Shown: in pieces, positions 1-8,121 of the stretch
Position numbering within the stretch: the stretch's first letter is position 1
How the letters are laid out: the number at the start of each line of letters is the position of its first letter
NCBI GenBank assembly: GCA_902496775.1
Contig: CABVCF010000056.1
Coordinates: 1-13,215 of the forward strand
DNA: 13,215 nucleotides
Direction of reading: 5' to 3'
DNA from: an uncultured Collinsella sp.
Lineage (GTDB): Bacteria; Actinomycetota; Coriobacteriia; Coriobacteriales; Coriobacteriaceae
Made by a program: the position numbers and the translations under genes
The notes under the pieces: generated by a model
Databases searched by the model: none
The model's input: the letters and a program-made list of their open reading frames with translations, nothing else
What the model was told of the DNA's origin: nothing

Positions 1-28
1 GGGGCCGACGTGGGGTTCAAAGATTTTC

Positions 29-60
29 AAAAAGCGGTCGGCGCGCAGTGCGCCGACCGC
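29..60 (-). terminator. Intrinsic terminator of the gyrB-gyrA unit
   Basis: A perfect 11-bp inverted repeat (34-44 pairing with 50-60) encloses a 5-nt loop. Read on the minus strand it is followed directly by five T residues (positions 33-29). It lies 41 bp past the gyrA stop codon and no other gene intervenes, so it should end the gyrB-gyrA transcript. Positions 1-28 beyond it show nothing I can identify. Confidence 0.9.
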
Positions 61-100
61 CGATATATGGGGTCTGATATTTTCTACCAGTCAGTTCCTC

Positions 101-2848
101 TTACTCGTCGAGGAGATCTTCTGGCATGTCGTTGCCGTCGCCTAGGTCGACTGGGGCCTCTTCGGCGTCGGCTGCGGCCTCGCCCTCGGCACCTTCGCCT
201 TCGGGCTTCTCTTTGGCGGCTGTCATGCGGGCTACGGCGCAGATTCGGTCGTTATCGTCGACGGTCATCATCTTGACACCCTGGGTGGCGCGACCGGTTT
301 GGCTGATCTCGTCGGTCTTGACGCGAATGACCGTCGCGCCTTCCGTCACGATGAACAGCTCATGCTGCGGGCCCACCGTCTTCATGGCCGCGAGGTTACC
401 CTTGCGCTCGGTCATCTGGATGGTGTAGACACCCTGACCGCCGCGGTTCTGCTCCGGGTAATCCGAGACCGGTGTGCGTTTGCCGTAGCCACGCTCGGTA
501 ATGACGAACAGGTCGCCGTTACCGTTGGTAATCTCCATACCAAGAACGCTCACGCCTTCCTTCATGCTAATGCCACGGACGCCGCTGGTATCGCGACCGG
601 TGGCGCGCACCTGGTCCCCGGGGAACATAATCGCCTTGCCCGCGGTGGTTGCCATGATAATCTTGTCGCCCTCGCGCACGCGACGTACAGCGAGCAGCGC
701 GTCGTCGTCCCTCAGGTTGATGGCGATCAGGCCGTCGCGGCGGCTACGGTCGTAGGCGCTCATGACGGTCTTCTTGACCATGCCGCTCTTGGTGGCAAAC
801 ATCAGGTACTCGTCGGCGGGGAACTCGCGGCAGCTGATGACGCTCGCGATCTTCTCGCCCTCCTCGAAAGGCAGCAGGTTGACGATCGCGGTGCCGCGCG
901 CCTGGCGCGTACCCACCGGCAGTTCGTGCACCTTCAGGCGATAGACCTTGCCCTTGCTCGAGAAGAACAGCACGTACTCGTGCGTGGATGCGATAAACAT
1001 CTCGTCGATAACGTCATCCTCTTTGAGGTTGACGCCCGACACGCCCTTGCCGCCGCGCTTCTGGGCGCGATAGGCGGCCACCGGGATGCGCTTGACGTAG
1101 CCGGTGTGGGTGATGGTCACGACCATGTCCTCGTCGGCAATCAGATCTTCGACGTCCAGATCCTTCTCGACGTGGCTGATCTCGGTGCGGCGCTTGTCGC
1201 CGAACTTCTTGGAGATCTCGCGCATCTCTTCCTTGATGACGCCCAGGATTTTCTCCTCGTGCGCCAACAGGTCCTCGTAGTAGGCGATGGCGCGGCGCAA
1301 GCCGTCCAGCTCTTCCTGAATCTTGTCGCGCTCCAGGCCGGTCAGGCGGCGCAGCTTCATCTCGAGGATGGCCGTAGTCTGCTCGGGCGTAAAGCCAAAG
1401 CGCTCGATCAGGCGACCGCTGGCCTCAGAGTCGGTCTGCGAGGAGCGGATGATGCTGATGACCTCGTCGATATGGTCGAGAGCCATCAGGTAGCCCTCGA
1501 GGATATGGGCACGCGCCTGGGCCTTCTTGAGGTCAAAGCGGGTGCGGCGGGTGACGACGTCGACCTGGTGGTCGATGTAGTGCTGCAGCATCTCGCGCAG
1601 GCTCAGGCATTTGGGGACGCCGTTGACAAGCGCCAGGTTGTTGGCACCAAAGGTCGTCTGCAACGAGGTGTACTTGTACAGGTTGTTGAGTACGACCTGC
1701 GGGATGACGCCCTTCTTGAGTTCGATGACCAGACGGATACCCTTCTGGTTGGACTCATCGCGCATATCCGAGATACCCTCGATGCGCTTGTCGTTGACGA
1801 GCTGGGCGATCTTCTCCTGCAGGGTGCCCTTGTTGACCATGTAGGGAATCTCGGTAAAGACCAGGCGGCTACGGCCGGTCTTGGTGGACTCCACATGAGC
1901 CTTGGCGCGCACGGTGATGGAGCCGCGGCCGGTCTCGTAGCTCTGCTTAATGCCGGCACTGCCCATGATGATGGCACCGGTGGGGAAGTCCGGACCGGGC
2001 ATGATCTGCATGAGTTCGTCAACGGTGGCATCGGGGTTGTCGATCAGGTAGCACGTGGCTTCGATCGCCTCGGTAAGGTTGTGCGGGGCGATGTTGGTAG
2101 CCATGCCGACGGCGATGCCCTGGCTGCCGTTGACCAGCAGGTTGGGGAAACGCGCGGGCAGCGCCTGAGGCTCGGCGAGCGACTCGTCGTAGTTGGGCTG
2201 CCAGTCGACAGTGTCCTTCTGCAGGTCACGCAGGAGCTCCATGGCGGGCTTTGCCAGGCGGCTCTCGGTGTAACGCATGGCGGCGGCGCCGTCGCCGTCG
2301 ATGTTGCCGAAGTTGCCGTGCCCGTCAATGAGCGGCGTGCGCATGGAGAACCACTGCGCCAGGCGGACCATGGCCTCATAGACCGCGGAGTCGCCGTGCG
2401 GATGGTACTTACCGATAACTTCGCCGACCGTCCAGGCCGACTTCTTGTGCGGACGGTTGGGATAGATGCCGCTCTCGTTCATTGCGTACAGGATGCGACG
2501 GTGCACCGGCTTTAAGCCATCGCGCACGTCTGGCAGGGCGCGCGCCGTAATGACCGACATCGAGTACTCGATGAACGACTGCTTCATCTCGCGGCCAAAC
2601 TCCGAAATCTGGAGCTGGCCGCCGTTGATGTCCTCGCCGGCCGAGGCGCCACGGTCGACTTCGCCAAAGCTCTCCTCGAGCTCGGCGTCGTCATCCTCTT
2701 CCTCATCATCATCGGCATCGGGGTTATAGGCGTCCGGATCGCCGTCCTCACCCTGCTCAGCACGGGCAAGCAGGCGCTTCAGATCATCGGGCATGCCGGC
2801 ATCGCCGGCCTCGTCCATACCCTCGTTATTGTTGATATCGTCTGCCAC
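101..2848 (-). CDS. gyrA: DNA gyrase subunit A
   Basis: GyrA forms the A2B2 gyrase with GyrB. It cuts and rejoins both DNA strands so that negative supercoils are introduced using ATP hydrolysed by GyrB. The product is 915 residues. The catalytic tyrosine is Tyr193 in the AAMRYTES motif, and the preceding HPHGDSAVYE (149-158) is the quinolone-determining region; Ser154 and Glu158 match E. coli Ser83 and Asp87, a wild-type-like state. The gyrase-specific GyrA box is QKRGGKG (596-602) in the C-terminal beta-pinwheel, which separates it from ParC. The start is GTG with AGGAGG 4 nt upstream (2853-2858). Oddities are an acidic N-terminal extension of roughly 70 residues before the usual start of homology near residue 90, rich in Asp/Glu at 46-60, and an acidic tail after about 880. 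It follows gyrB by 155 bp, probably on the same transcript. Confidence 0.98.
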   Translation of the reverse strand: MADDINNNEGMDEAGDAGMPDDLKRLLARAEQGEDGDPDAYNPDADDDEEEDDDAELEESFGEVDRGASAGEDINGGQLQISEFGREMKQSFIEYSMSVITARALPDVRDGLKPVHRRILYAMNESGIYPNRPHKKSAWTVGEVIGKYHPHGDSAVYEAMVRLAQWFSMRTPLIDGHGNFGNIDGDGAAAMRYTESRLAKPAMELLRDLQKDTVDWQPNYDESLAEPQALPARFPNLLVNGSQGIAVGMATNIAPHNLTEAIEATCYLIDNPDATVDELMQIMPGPDFPTGAIIMGSAGIKQSYETGRGSITVRAKAHVESTKTGRSRLVFTEIPYMVNKGTLQEKIAQLVNDKRIEGISDMRDESNQKGIRLVIELKKGVIPQVVLNNLYKYTSLQTTFGANNLALVNGVPKCLSLREMLQHYIDHQVDVVTRRTRFDLKKAQARAHILEGYLMALDHIDEVISIIRSSQTDSEASGRLIERFGFTPEQTTAILEMKLRRLTGLERDKIQEELDGLRRAIAYYEDLLAHEEKILGVIKEEMREISKKFGDKRRTEISHVEKDLDVEDLIADEDMVVTITHTGYVKRIPVAAYRAQKRGGKGVSGVNLKEDDVIDEMFIASTHEYVLFFSSKGKVYRLKVHELPVGTRQARGTAIVNLLPFEEGEKIASVISCREFPADEYLMFATKSGMVKKTVMSAYDRSRRDGLIAINLRDDDALLAVRRVREGDKIIMATTAGKAIMFPGDQVRATGRDTSGVRGISMKEGVSVLGMEITNGNGDLFVITERGYGKRTPVSDYPEQNRGGQGVYTIQMTERKGNLAAMKTVGPQHELFIVTEGATVIRVKTDEISQTGRATQGVKMMTVDDNDRICAVARMTAAKEKPEGEGAEGEAAADAEEAPVDLGDGNDMPEDLLDE

Positions 2849-2895
2849 GTTACCTCCTCATGGTTTGCGTGGTCCATTAGTTCCCAACCACGGAG

Positions 2896-2998
2896 ACGGC
2901 TTTTCCAGGTGCCGCAGATTCGCCCGAAAGAGGAGGGAAGCGTACTTGGGTACGCGACCGACGATTGAGGGCGAAGGTGCGGTGGCTGGGAAAGCCGC
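2896..2998. repeat. Long imperfect inverted repeat between gyrB and gyrA
   Basis: Two 30-nt arms, 2896-2925 and 2969-2998, are complementary at 23 of 30 positions by my hand alignment. The 43 nt between them contain a perfect small hairpin, GCGTAC-TTGG-GTACGC (2940-2955). The element nearly fills the gyrB-gyrA gap and would fold as a two-tier hairpin in the gyrBA mRNA. On the minus strand the outer arm is not followed by a T run, so it is not an ordinary intrinsic terminator. It could be a dispersed palindromic repeat of the REP type, an mRNA processing or stability element, or a supercoiling-sensitive cruciform. I cannot tell which from this window. Confidence 0.7.
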
Positions 2999-3003
2999 AG
3001 GGA

Positions 3004-5034
3004 TTAGGCGTCTAAGAATCGTGCGTCATGTGCATGCTTCTCGATGTACTCGCGGCGATAGCCGACCTCGGAACCCATCAGCTCGCGCACGGCGCGGTCT
3101 GCCACCACGGCGTCCTCGATCGACACGCGCTGCAGGATGCGGGTCTTGGGGTCCATCGTCGTCGAGGCAAGCTGCTTGGGGTCCATCTCGCCCAGGCCCT
3201 TGTAGCGCTGGACGGTATAGCCCTTGCGCTTTTTGGTAATCTTGCCGTCCTTGGCCTTGCCGTCCTCGTCGTTATCGTCGGGGTTCAGGCCCAGACTCTG
3301 GATGGTGTCGCGCAGGATCTCGTCTTCGGGCTGGCGGCCGTTGGGATACACGTAGTGGATCTTGTTGCGCACCTTAATGCCAAAGATGGGCGGGCAGGCA
3401 ACATAGACGTAGCCGGCATCGATCAGCGGACGCATGTACTTGTAGAAGAACGTCAGCAGCAGGATGCGGATATGCGCACCGTCGACGTCTGCATCGGTCA
3501 TGATGATGATCTTGTGGTAGCGCGCCTTGGTGATATCGAAGTCGCCGCCGTCGCCGGCACTCGTCGTGACGCCGCAGCCGATCGCGGTAATCAGCGACTG
3601 AATGGTGTCACTCGAGAACGCGCGATGGTCGCCAACGCGTTCGACGTTCAAAATCTTGCCGCGCAGGGGCAGAATCGCCTGGATGTCTCGGCGGCGGCCG
3701 TCCTTGGCCGAACCGCCTGCCGAGTCGCCCTCTACGATGAAGAGCTCGGTCAGCTCGGCATCGCGCACCGAGCAGTCAGCGAGCTTACCGGGCAGGGACG
3801 CCGTCTCGAGCAGGCTCTTGCGGCGGGTCGCCTCGCGCGCCTTGCGGGCGGCATTGCGCGCCTTGCAGGCCTGTTGCGCCTTCTTGACGATCTCGCGAGC
3901 GGGCTTGGGATGCTCCTCGAGGTAATCGGCAAGGCCGTCGGTCACAATCTTGAGCGTGAGCGCTCGCATATAGGAGCTGCCGAGCTTTGCCTTGGTCTGG
4001 CCCTCAAACTGCGGATCGGGCAGCTTGACCGAGATAACGGCCGAAAGGCCCTCGCGCACATCGTCGCCGGTCAGGTTGGCGTCTTTTTCCTTGAGCAGGT
4101 TCTGCTTGCGCGCGTAATCGTTGATCACGCGGGTGAGCGCGGTGCGGAAGCCCTCAAGGTGCATGCCGCCCTCGGGGGTGTAGATGTCGTTGGCAAACGA
4201 CATGACATTCTCGCCGTAACCGCTATTCCACTGCAGGGAAACCTCGACCTCGCCCATCTTGGCCACAGGCGCGTCCGGGTCCGATTTGCCCTCGATGTAG
4301 ATGGGCTCCTTAAAGGCCTCGGGAACGTCCTTGCCCTCGTTGAGGAACTTGACGAAGTCGATGATGCCGCCCTCGTAGCAAAACTCCTCCACGTGGGGAG
4401 TCGCTTCGCGCTCGTCGGTCAGCACGATTTTGAGGTTCTTATTGAGGAACGCCGTCTCCTGCAGACGGTTATGCAGCGTATCGAAATCGTAGATGCAGGT
4501 CTCGAAGATCTCATCGTCGGGCCAGAAGGTGACGGTGGTGCCCGTCGAATCCGAGGTGCCCACGACCTCCATCTTCTTGACGGTCTTGCCGCGCGAGAAC
4601 TCCATCTCGTAGGTGTTGCCATCGCGACGAACCTGAACGACCACGCGCTTGGACAGTGCGTTGACGACGGAGATGCCCACGCCGTGCAGGCCGCCCGAGA
4701 CCTTATAGGCCGAGTTATCGAACTTACCGCCGGCGTGCAGAATCGTCATGACGACCTCGAGCGTCGGGATCTTTTTAACAGGATGCTCGTCGACGGGGAT
4801 GCCACGCCCGTTGTCGACGACCGTGATGGAGTTGTCGGCGTGGACCGTCACCTGGATCTCGGTGCAGAAACCGGCCATGGCCTCGTCGACGGAGTTGTCA
4901 ACGATCTCCCACACCAGGTGATGCAGACCGCTGGCGCTCGTCGAGCCGATATACATGCCCGGGCGCTTACGAACGGCCTCGAGACCTTCGAGAATCTTAA
5001 TCTCGCCGCCATCGTAATCGTTTTCGTTTGCCAC
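3004..5034 (-). CDS. gyrB: DNA gyrase subunit B
   Basis: GyrB is the ATPase and TOPRIM subunit of gyrase. From the GTG start the product is 676 residues. The GHKL ATPase motifs are EIVDN (43-47), DNGRGIP (74-80) and GLHGVG (115-120). The TOPRIM domain carries EGDSAGG (435-441) and TDADVDGAHI (513-522), which hold the Mg-binding acidic residues, and the tail has the conserved YKGLGEMDP motif. An earlier in-frame TTG at 5052 would add six residues (TTG at residue 1, then TEGGR), but those codons contain the ribosome-binding site, so the GTG at 5034 is preferred. A charged insertion (roughly 585-605, DDNDEDGKAKDGKITKKRK) precedes the YKGLG motif and makes the protein slightly longer than the roughly 640 residues typical of Gram-positives. 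A terminator separates it from dciA upstream, so it probably has its own promoter. Confidence 0.97.
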   Translation of the reverse strand: MANENDYDGGEIKILEGLEAVRKRPGMYIGSTSASGLHHLVWEIVDNSVDEAMAGFCTEIQVTVHADNSITVVDNGRGIPVDEHPVKKIPTLEVVMTILHAGGKFDNSAYKVSGGLHGVGISVVNALSKRVVVQVRRDGNTYEMEFSRGKTVKKMEVVGTSDSTGTTVTFWPDDEIFETCIYDFDTLHNRLQETAFLNKNLKIVLTDEREATPHVEEFCYEGGIIDFVKFLNEGKDVPEAFKEPIYIEGKSDPDAPVAKMGEVEVSLQWNSGYGENVMSFANDIYTPEGGMHLEGFRTALTRVINDYARKQNLLKEKDANLTGDDVREGLSAVISVKLPDPQFEGQTKAKLGSSYMRALTLKIVTDGLADYLEEHPKPAREIVKKAQQACKARNAARKAREATRRKSLLETASLPGKLADCSVRDAELTELFIVEGDSAGGSAKDGRRRDIQAILPLRGKILNVERVGDHRAFSSDTIQSLITAIGCGVTTSAGDGGDFDITKARYHKIIIMTDADVDGAHIRILLLTFFYKYMRPLIDAGYVYVACPPIFGIKVRNKIHYVYPNGRQPEDEILRDTIQSLGLNPDDNDEDGKAKDGKITKKRKGYTVQRYKGLGEMDPKQLASTTMDPKTRILQRVSIEDAVVADRAVRELMGSEVGYRREYIEKHAHDARFLDA

Positions 5035-5038
5035 ACGT

Positions 5039-5045
5039 CCTCCTT
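5039..5045 (-). promoter_or_regulatory. Ribosome-binding site that fixes the gyrB start
   Basis: AAGGAGG on the minus strand lies 4 nt before the GTG at 5032-5034. gyrA has the same arrangement (AGGAGG, 4 nt, GTG). This decides in favour of GTG over the upstream in-frame TTG, whose reading frame runs through this site. Confidence 0.85.
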
Positions 5046-5057
5046 CAGTCAAGAAAA

Positions 5058-5086
5058 TGTGTACAGCCTTACTAGTTTATCGTAAA
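5058..5086 (-). promoter_or_regulatory. Weak candidate gyrB promoter
   Basis: On the minus strand TTTACG (5086-5081), a 17-bp spacer and TACACA (5063-5058) form a poor sigma-70-like pair, with 4/6 and 3/6 matches. The location is right, because a terminator closes the unit upstream and gyrB needs a promoter of its own, but the match is weak. The -35 hexamer would overlap the terminator's T run. Confidence 0.25.
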
Positions 5087-5113
5087 AAAATACCCTCGGG
5101 AACGAGGGTATTT
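5084..5113 (-). terminator. Intrinsic terminator after dciA
   Basis: A perfect 11-bp stem (5088-5098 with 5103-5113) has a 4-nt loop. In the minus-strand direction it runs straight into seven T residues (positions 5090-5084, overlapping the stem's own T residues). It lies 26 bp after the dciA stop and before gyrB, so it should end the transcript carrying dnaN-recF-dciA and isolate gyrB. Confidence 0.93.
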
Positions 5114-5139
5114 GGCTCTACAAGGCCACCAGATGCGAT

Positions 5140-5703
5140 TTAAGGCTCTTTTTTGCTTTGCACGCCCTTGGCCCACTCGGCACTGGCTCTCATGGCGTTC
5201 TCGAGGGCCTCGCGCAGTTTTTGGTCTTCGATGGGCGCCACCTGGCGCTCAATCTCGGTGCGCTCGGCCTCACTTAGGTCGGCGTGCGGGGCCGGCGGGC
5301 GCTCGGTCGTCGCCGGGCGCAGGCGCTCCTTAGCGGCGGGCGGCGTATGACCGGGCGCGGTGGTTTTGAACACCAGGCCGTCCACATGCGCACCGGCGCG
5401 CTCTATGCGCGCGCGGATGATCTCACGCAACAGCGTCATTTCCTGCGTCCACGAGGGCGAATCGAGATATACCAGCAGTTCATTGGACTCGGGCAGGTAG
5501 CGCAGACCCGTCACATGCCGCCCCTCGCGCGTGCCCGAGCACACCGCGTTCCACGCGCGATAGACCGCGCGCGACTCCTCGGCAGCCTCCATCTGCGCAC
5601 GGCGCTCAGGCGTCGCCGACGCCAGGATGCGCTGGCGCTCTGCGTTCAAAAACCCACTGAAGGCGACCGTCTCGCTCTCGCGCTCGTAATTAGCACGTCT
5701 CAC
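5140..5703 (-). CDS. dciA: DUF721 / DciA-family helicase-loading factor
   Basis: DciA (DUF721) is the widespread bacterial partner of the replicative helicase DnaB that substitutes for DnaC-type loaders. The mycobacterial homologue, Rv0004, also lies directly after recF. The product is 187 residues. Residues 47-113 (VYRAWNAVCSGT through VDGLVFK) fit the compact KH-like DciA core, with the hydrophobic LLVYLDSPSWTQEM strand-helix at about 76-90. A Pro-rich linker (114-142) and a charged helical tail (143-180) follow. The start is GTG. The first 14 nt overlap the end of recF, which implies translational coupling, and AAGGTGG sits about 9 nt upstream. The family call rests on context and core pattern; no catalytic motif is expected. 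Confidence 0.85.
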   Translation of the reverse strand: MRRANYERESETVAFSGFLNAERQRILASATPERRAQMEAAEESRAVYRAWNAVCSGTREGRHVTGLRYLPESNELLVYLDSPSWTQEMTLLREIIRARIERAGAHVDGLVFKTTAPGHTPPAAKERLRPATTERPPAPHADLSEAERTEIERQVAPIEDQKLREALENAMRASAEWAKGVQSKKEP

Positions 5704-6796
5704 CCATTCTCACCACCTTGGCTCGATCAAGCAGGTCATCGGTAAAATACCCCAGGTTGGTCGTGGTTATGACCGTCTGGATATCATCGCCGATCAACCG
5801 CAGGAAAGCACCGCGGCGCTCGCCGTCGAGCTCGCTCATCACGTCGTCCAAAAGCAGCAGTGGGGCGGTGCCCAGAACATCGCGAGCCACGGCCACCTCG
5901 GCCACCTTCCAGGCCAGCACCAACGTTCGCTGCTGTCCTTGGCTGGCAAACGAACGGGCGGAACGACCCGCCACGGTAAACTCAATCTCATCGCGATGCG
6001 GTCCCACCAACGTCACGCCGCGGCGAATTTCCTCGTCGGCGTGCTCATCAAGGGCAGCCAGCATGCGCTCGTACGCCCAGCCCTTCAGCTCCTCGCGATC
6101 CTCGGCCTGGGGCAAATCCCCCAGTGTGGACGTATAGGTCACGTTGGCAGCCTCGCCGGACGCCACTTGCCCGTAGGCAGTGTGTACATGGCCCGCCAGC
6201 CGGTCGAGCAGGGCCAACCGGTGCACGAGCAGGGCCGAGCCCGCGCGGGCAATCGAATCGTTCCACGCGCCGAGCATCTCGCGGCAGCACCAGGTCTCCT
6301 TGAGCAAGGCGTTGCGCTGGGTCACGCAGCGCCCATAGGCGCTCGCAAGATCGGCATAGCGTGCGCTCAGTTGCATGCCAAAGTCATCGAGGGCGGCGCG
6401 GCGCACACTGGCGCCCCGCTTAACCATGTCCAGATGATCGGGGCAAAACAGCACGCTCGGCAGAACCCCGCGCACACCGGCGGCAGAACATCTCTTGCCG
6501 TTGCGGCTAAACGAGCGCTTACCGTCCTCCGCGCTCAATCCCATATCAAGCACGCGGCCGTCGCCCTCGAGCCTCAGCTCGACCTTGCACGAGCCCACGC
6601 CATCATGGACGAGCTCGGCTGCGGTCGGATGCCTAAACGAGGCGCCGCTCGTCAGCAGCTGCAGCGCCTCTATGAGATTGGTCTTTCCCGCCGCGTTGGG
6701 TCCTGCAAGTATCGTCACGCCCTCGTCCAGGGCAAGGCGATAGCTATCGAAGCTGCGGTAGTGCGCGACGGAAAGATCGCGGGCGAACATGGTCAT
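5690..6796 (-). CDS. recF: DNA replication and repair protein RecF
   Basis: RecF is an SMC-like ABC ATPase that binds gapped DNA with RecR and RecO and helps RecA load at stalled forks. The product is 368 residues, normal for the family. The Walker A motif is GPNAAGKTN (32-40), the ABC signature is SQGQQRT (285-291), and the Walker B with D-loop is LLLLDDVMSELD (313-324). There is no long coiled coil, which separates RecF from RecN and SMC. It starts 9 bp after the dnaN stop without a visible Shine-Dalgarno, so coupling to dnaN translation is likely. A second ATG two codons later (6790, giving MFARDL) is an equally possible start. The 3' end overlaps dciA by 14 nt. Confidence 0.97.
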   Translation of the reverse strand: MTMFARDLSVAHYRSFDSYRLALDEGVTILAGPNAAGKTNLIEALQLLTSGASFRHPTAAELVHDGVGSCKVELRLEGDGRVLDMGLSAEDGKRSFSRNGKRCSAAGVRGVLPSVLFCPDHLDMVKRGASVRRAALDDFGMQLSARYADLASAYGRCVTQRNALLKETWCCREMLGAWNDSIARAGSALLVHRLALLDRLAGHVHTAYGQVASGEAANVTYTSTLGDLPQAEDREELKGWAYERMLAALDEHADEEIRRGVTLVGPHRDEIEFTVAGRSARSFASQGQQRTLVLAWKVAEVAVARDVLGTAPLLLLDDVMSELDGERRGAFLRLIGDDIQTVITTTNLGYFTDDLLDRAKVVRMGETC

Positions 6797-6805
6797 GGCG
6801 CAACG

Positions 6806-7909
6806 CTAGATGCGGACCGGCATGACCAGGTACAGGTAGTTGATCTTGTCGTAGGACTTGAAGATGCCCGCCTGCGAGTAGCTCTTGAGCTCCAGCGTGA
6901 TCTCCTTCTCCTTGGATAGGGCATTGAGGCAGCCGAAGATGTAGTGGTAGTTGAAGGCGATGGTGCCCGACTCGCCCTCGGCCTCGACATCGATCGTCTC
7001 CTGCGCAAGGTCCTGGTCATTGGAGATGGAGGACAGGCCCATCTGCCCGTTCTCGACATCGATCTCGAACTTGACGGCGGGGTTGGCGCTCGCGATAACA
7101 GCCACGCGCTTGAGGGCGGCGTTAAAGGCGGCGACGTCGATCTTGACGCTCGTCACGCACGAATCGGGGATGAGCTGCTTGTAGTTGGGGTACACGCCCT
7201 CGATACGACGCGACACGTAGGTGGTGTTGCCGGCCTCGAAGACGACCTGGGTGTCGGTAGCCCCGATCATGATGGTCGCCTGGCTGGCCATGATGTTCAG
7301 CGCGTCGTTAAAGGCGTCAGCCGGAACGTTGAGTTCAAAGGAACCCTCGAGGGTCGAGGTCTCGACCTGCGTATCGCACACGGCCAAACGGAAGGAATCG
7401 GTCGCCACCAGGCGAACGGTGTTGTTCTCGACCTTCATGTGCACGCCGCCCAGGATGGGGCGGGCCTTGTCGGTCGAGGTGACGCGCCACACGCGGCCGA
7501 CCATCTCGGACAAGATATCGGTCGGCAGCTCCACGGCACTCTCGATGGCATAGGCCGGAAACTCGGGGAAGTCATTGGCATCGAGCGTGTTCAGGCGGAA
7601 CGAGCTCTTCTCGCAACCAATCAGCACCTGGCGCTCGGACAGCTCAAAGGTGACCGGAGCATCGGGGAGGGTCTTGGTGATATTGGAGAGCATCTTACAG
7701 GGGATAACCATCTCGCCCTCTTCTTCGACATGCGCCGCGATGCGATGACGGATCGAGATGGTGTAGTTAGAGGTCTGGAATTCCAAGATGCCGTCTTGCG
7801 CCTTGACGAGCACGCCCGACAGGATGGGAAGGGTGGATGCCGAAGCGACGCCCTTCATAACGACGCCGATGGCTTGTGTAAGCGAGCTCTGGCTGACGGT
7901 GAACTTCAT
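6806..7909 (-). CDS. dnaN: DNA polymerase III beta subunit (sliding clamp)
   Basis: DnaN forms the ring-shaped dimer that tethers DNA polymerase III to DNA and is the docking platform for repair and ligation enzymes. The product is 367 residues, the standard three-domain size. The N-terminus MKFTVSQSSL and the C-terminal strand YLVMPVRI (a variant of the common PMRL ending) are typical. The start ATG is preceded by AAAGG with a 9-nt spacer. It follows dnaA across a 238-bp gap that carries origin features, so it may be transcribed from within that gap as well as by read-through from dnaA. Confidence 0.98.
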   Translation of the reverse strand: MKFTVSQSSLTQAIGVVMKGVASASTLPILSGVLVKAQDGILEFQTSNYTISIRHRIAAHVEEEGEMVIPCKMLSNITKTLPDAPVTFELSERQVLIGCEKSSFRLNTLDANDFPEFPAYAIESAVELPTDILSEMVGRVWRVTSTDKARPILGGVHMKVENNTVRLVATDSFRLAVCDTQVETSTLEGSFELNVPADAFNDALNIMASQATIMIGATDTQVVFEAGNTTYVSRRIEGVYPNYKQLIPDSCVTSVKIDVAAFNAALKRVAVIASANPAVKFEIDVENGQMGLSSISNDQDLAQETIDVEAEGESGTIAFNYHYIFGCLNALSKEKEITLELKSYSQAGIFKSYDKINYLYLVMPVRI

Positions 7910-7912
7910 CTT

Positions 7913-7957
7913 TTAATACCTTTCTATAGATATAAATATCTTAATAATAGTAATAGC
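7913..7957 (-). other. A+T-rich DNA unwinding element with DnaA-trio-like triplets
   Basis: This stretch has only about one fifth G+C inside a G+C-rich window. On the minus strand it reads CTATTACTATTATTA (7956-7942). The complementary strand, read 3' to 5', is GAT-AAT-GAT-AAT-AAT, matching the DnaA-trio repeat on which DnaA assembles on single-stranded DNA in B. subtilis. A DnaA-box-like TAATCAACA lies 12 bp upstream, toward dnaA, on the same strand. The dnaN Shine-Dalgarno is embedded in the far end. Confidence 0.6.
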
Positions 7958-8121
7958 ACTGACGAAACTGTTGATTACTCCCAAAGACGCAGGTCAGACC
8001 CAGAAAGAGAATCGACAGCAACCTGTGTGCAACGGGGGTGGTTTTCCACGTTCAAAACCTGCGCAAAACTTTTCATCACCGCGGGTTGGGTTTTAGACAC
8101 CTTATGCCCGTGGTTTCGACA

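Noticed and set aside
299..2515. A 738-codon open frame on the plus strand opposite gyrA
   Set aside because: It is antisense to a certain gene, in the frame that stays open in G+C-rich DNA. It has no ribosome-binding site, and its product is low-complexity Val/Ala/Asp/Leu-rich sequence without any domain.
2896..2998. gyrB-gyrA inverted repeat considered as an intrinsic terminator
   Set aside because: No T run follows the 3' arm on either strand, unlike the two clear terminators at 29-60 and 5084-5113.
5035..5052. Upstream TTG start for gyrB
   Set aside because: The six added codons contain the Shine-Dalgarno for the GTG at 5034, and the product from GTG starts like other GyrB proteins.
3028..5085. 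A 685-codon open frame on the plus strand opposite gyrB
   Set aside because: Same antisense codon-bias artefact; the translation has no recognisable motif and ends in the gyrB upstream region.
8024..8032. TGTGTGCAA (TTGCACACA on the minus strand) considered as a DnaA box
   Set aside because: Three of nine positions differ from the canonical box and it does not resemble the repeated TTTTCAACA family here.
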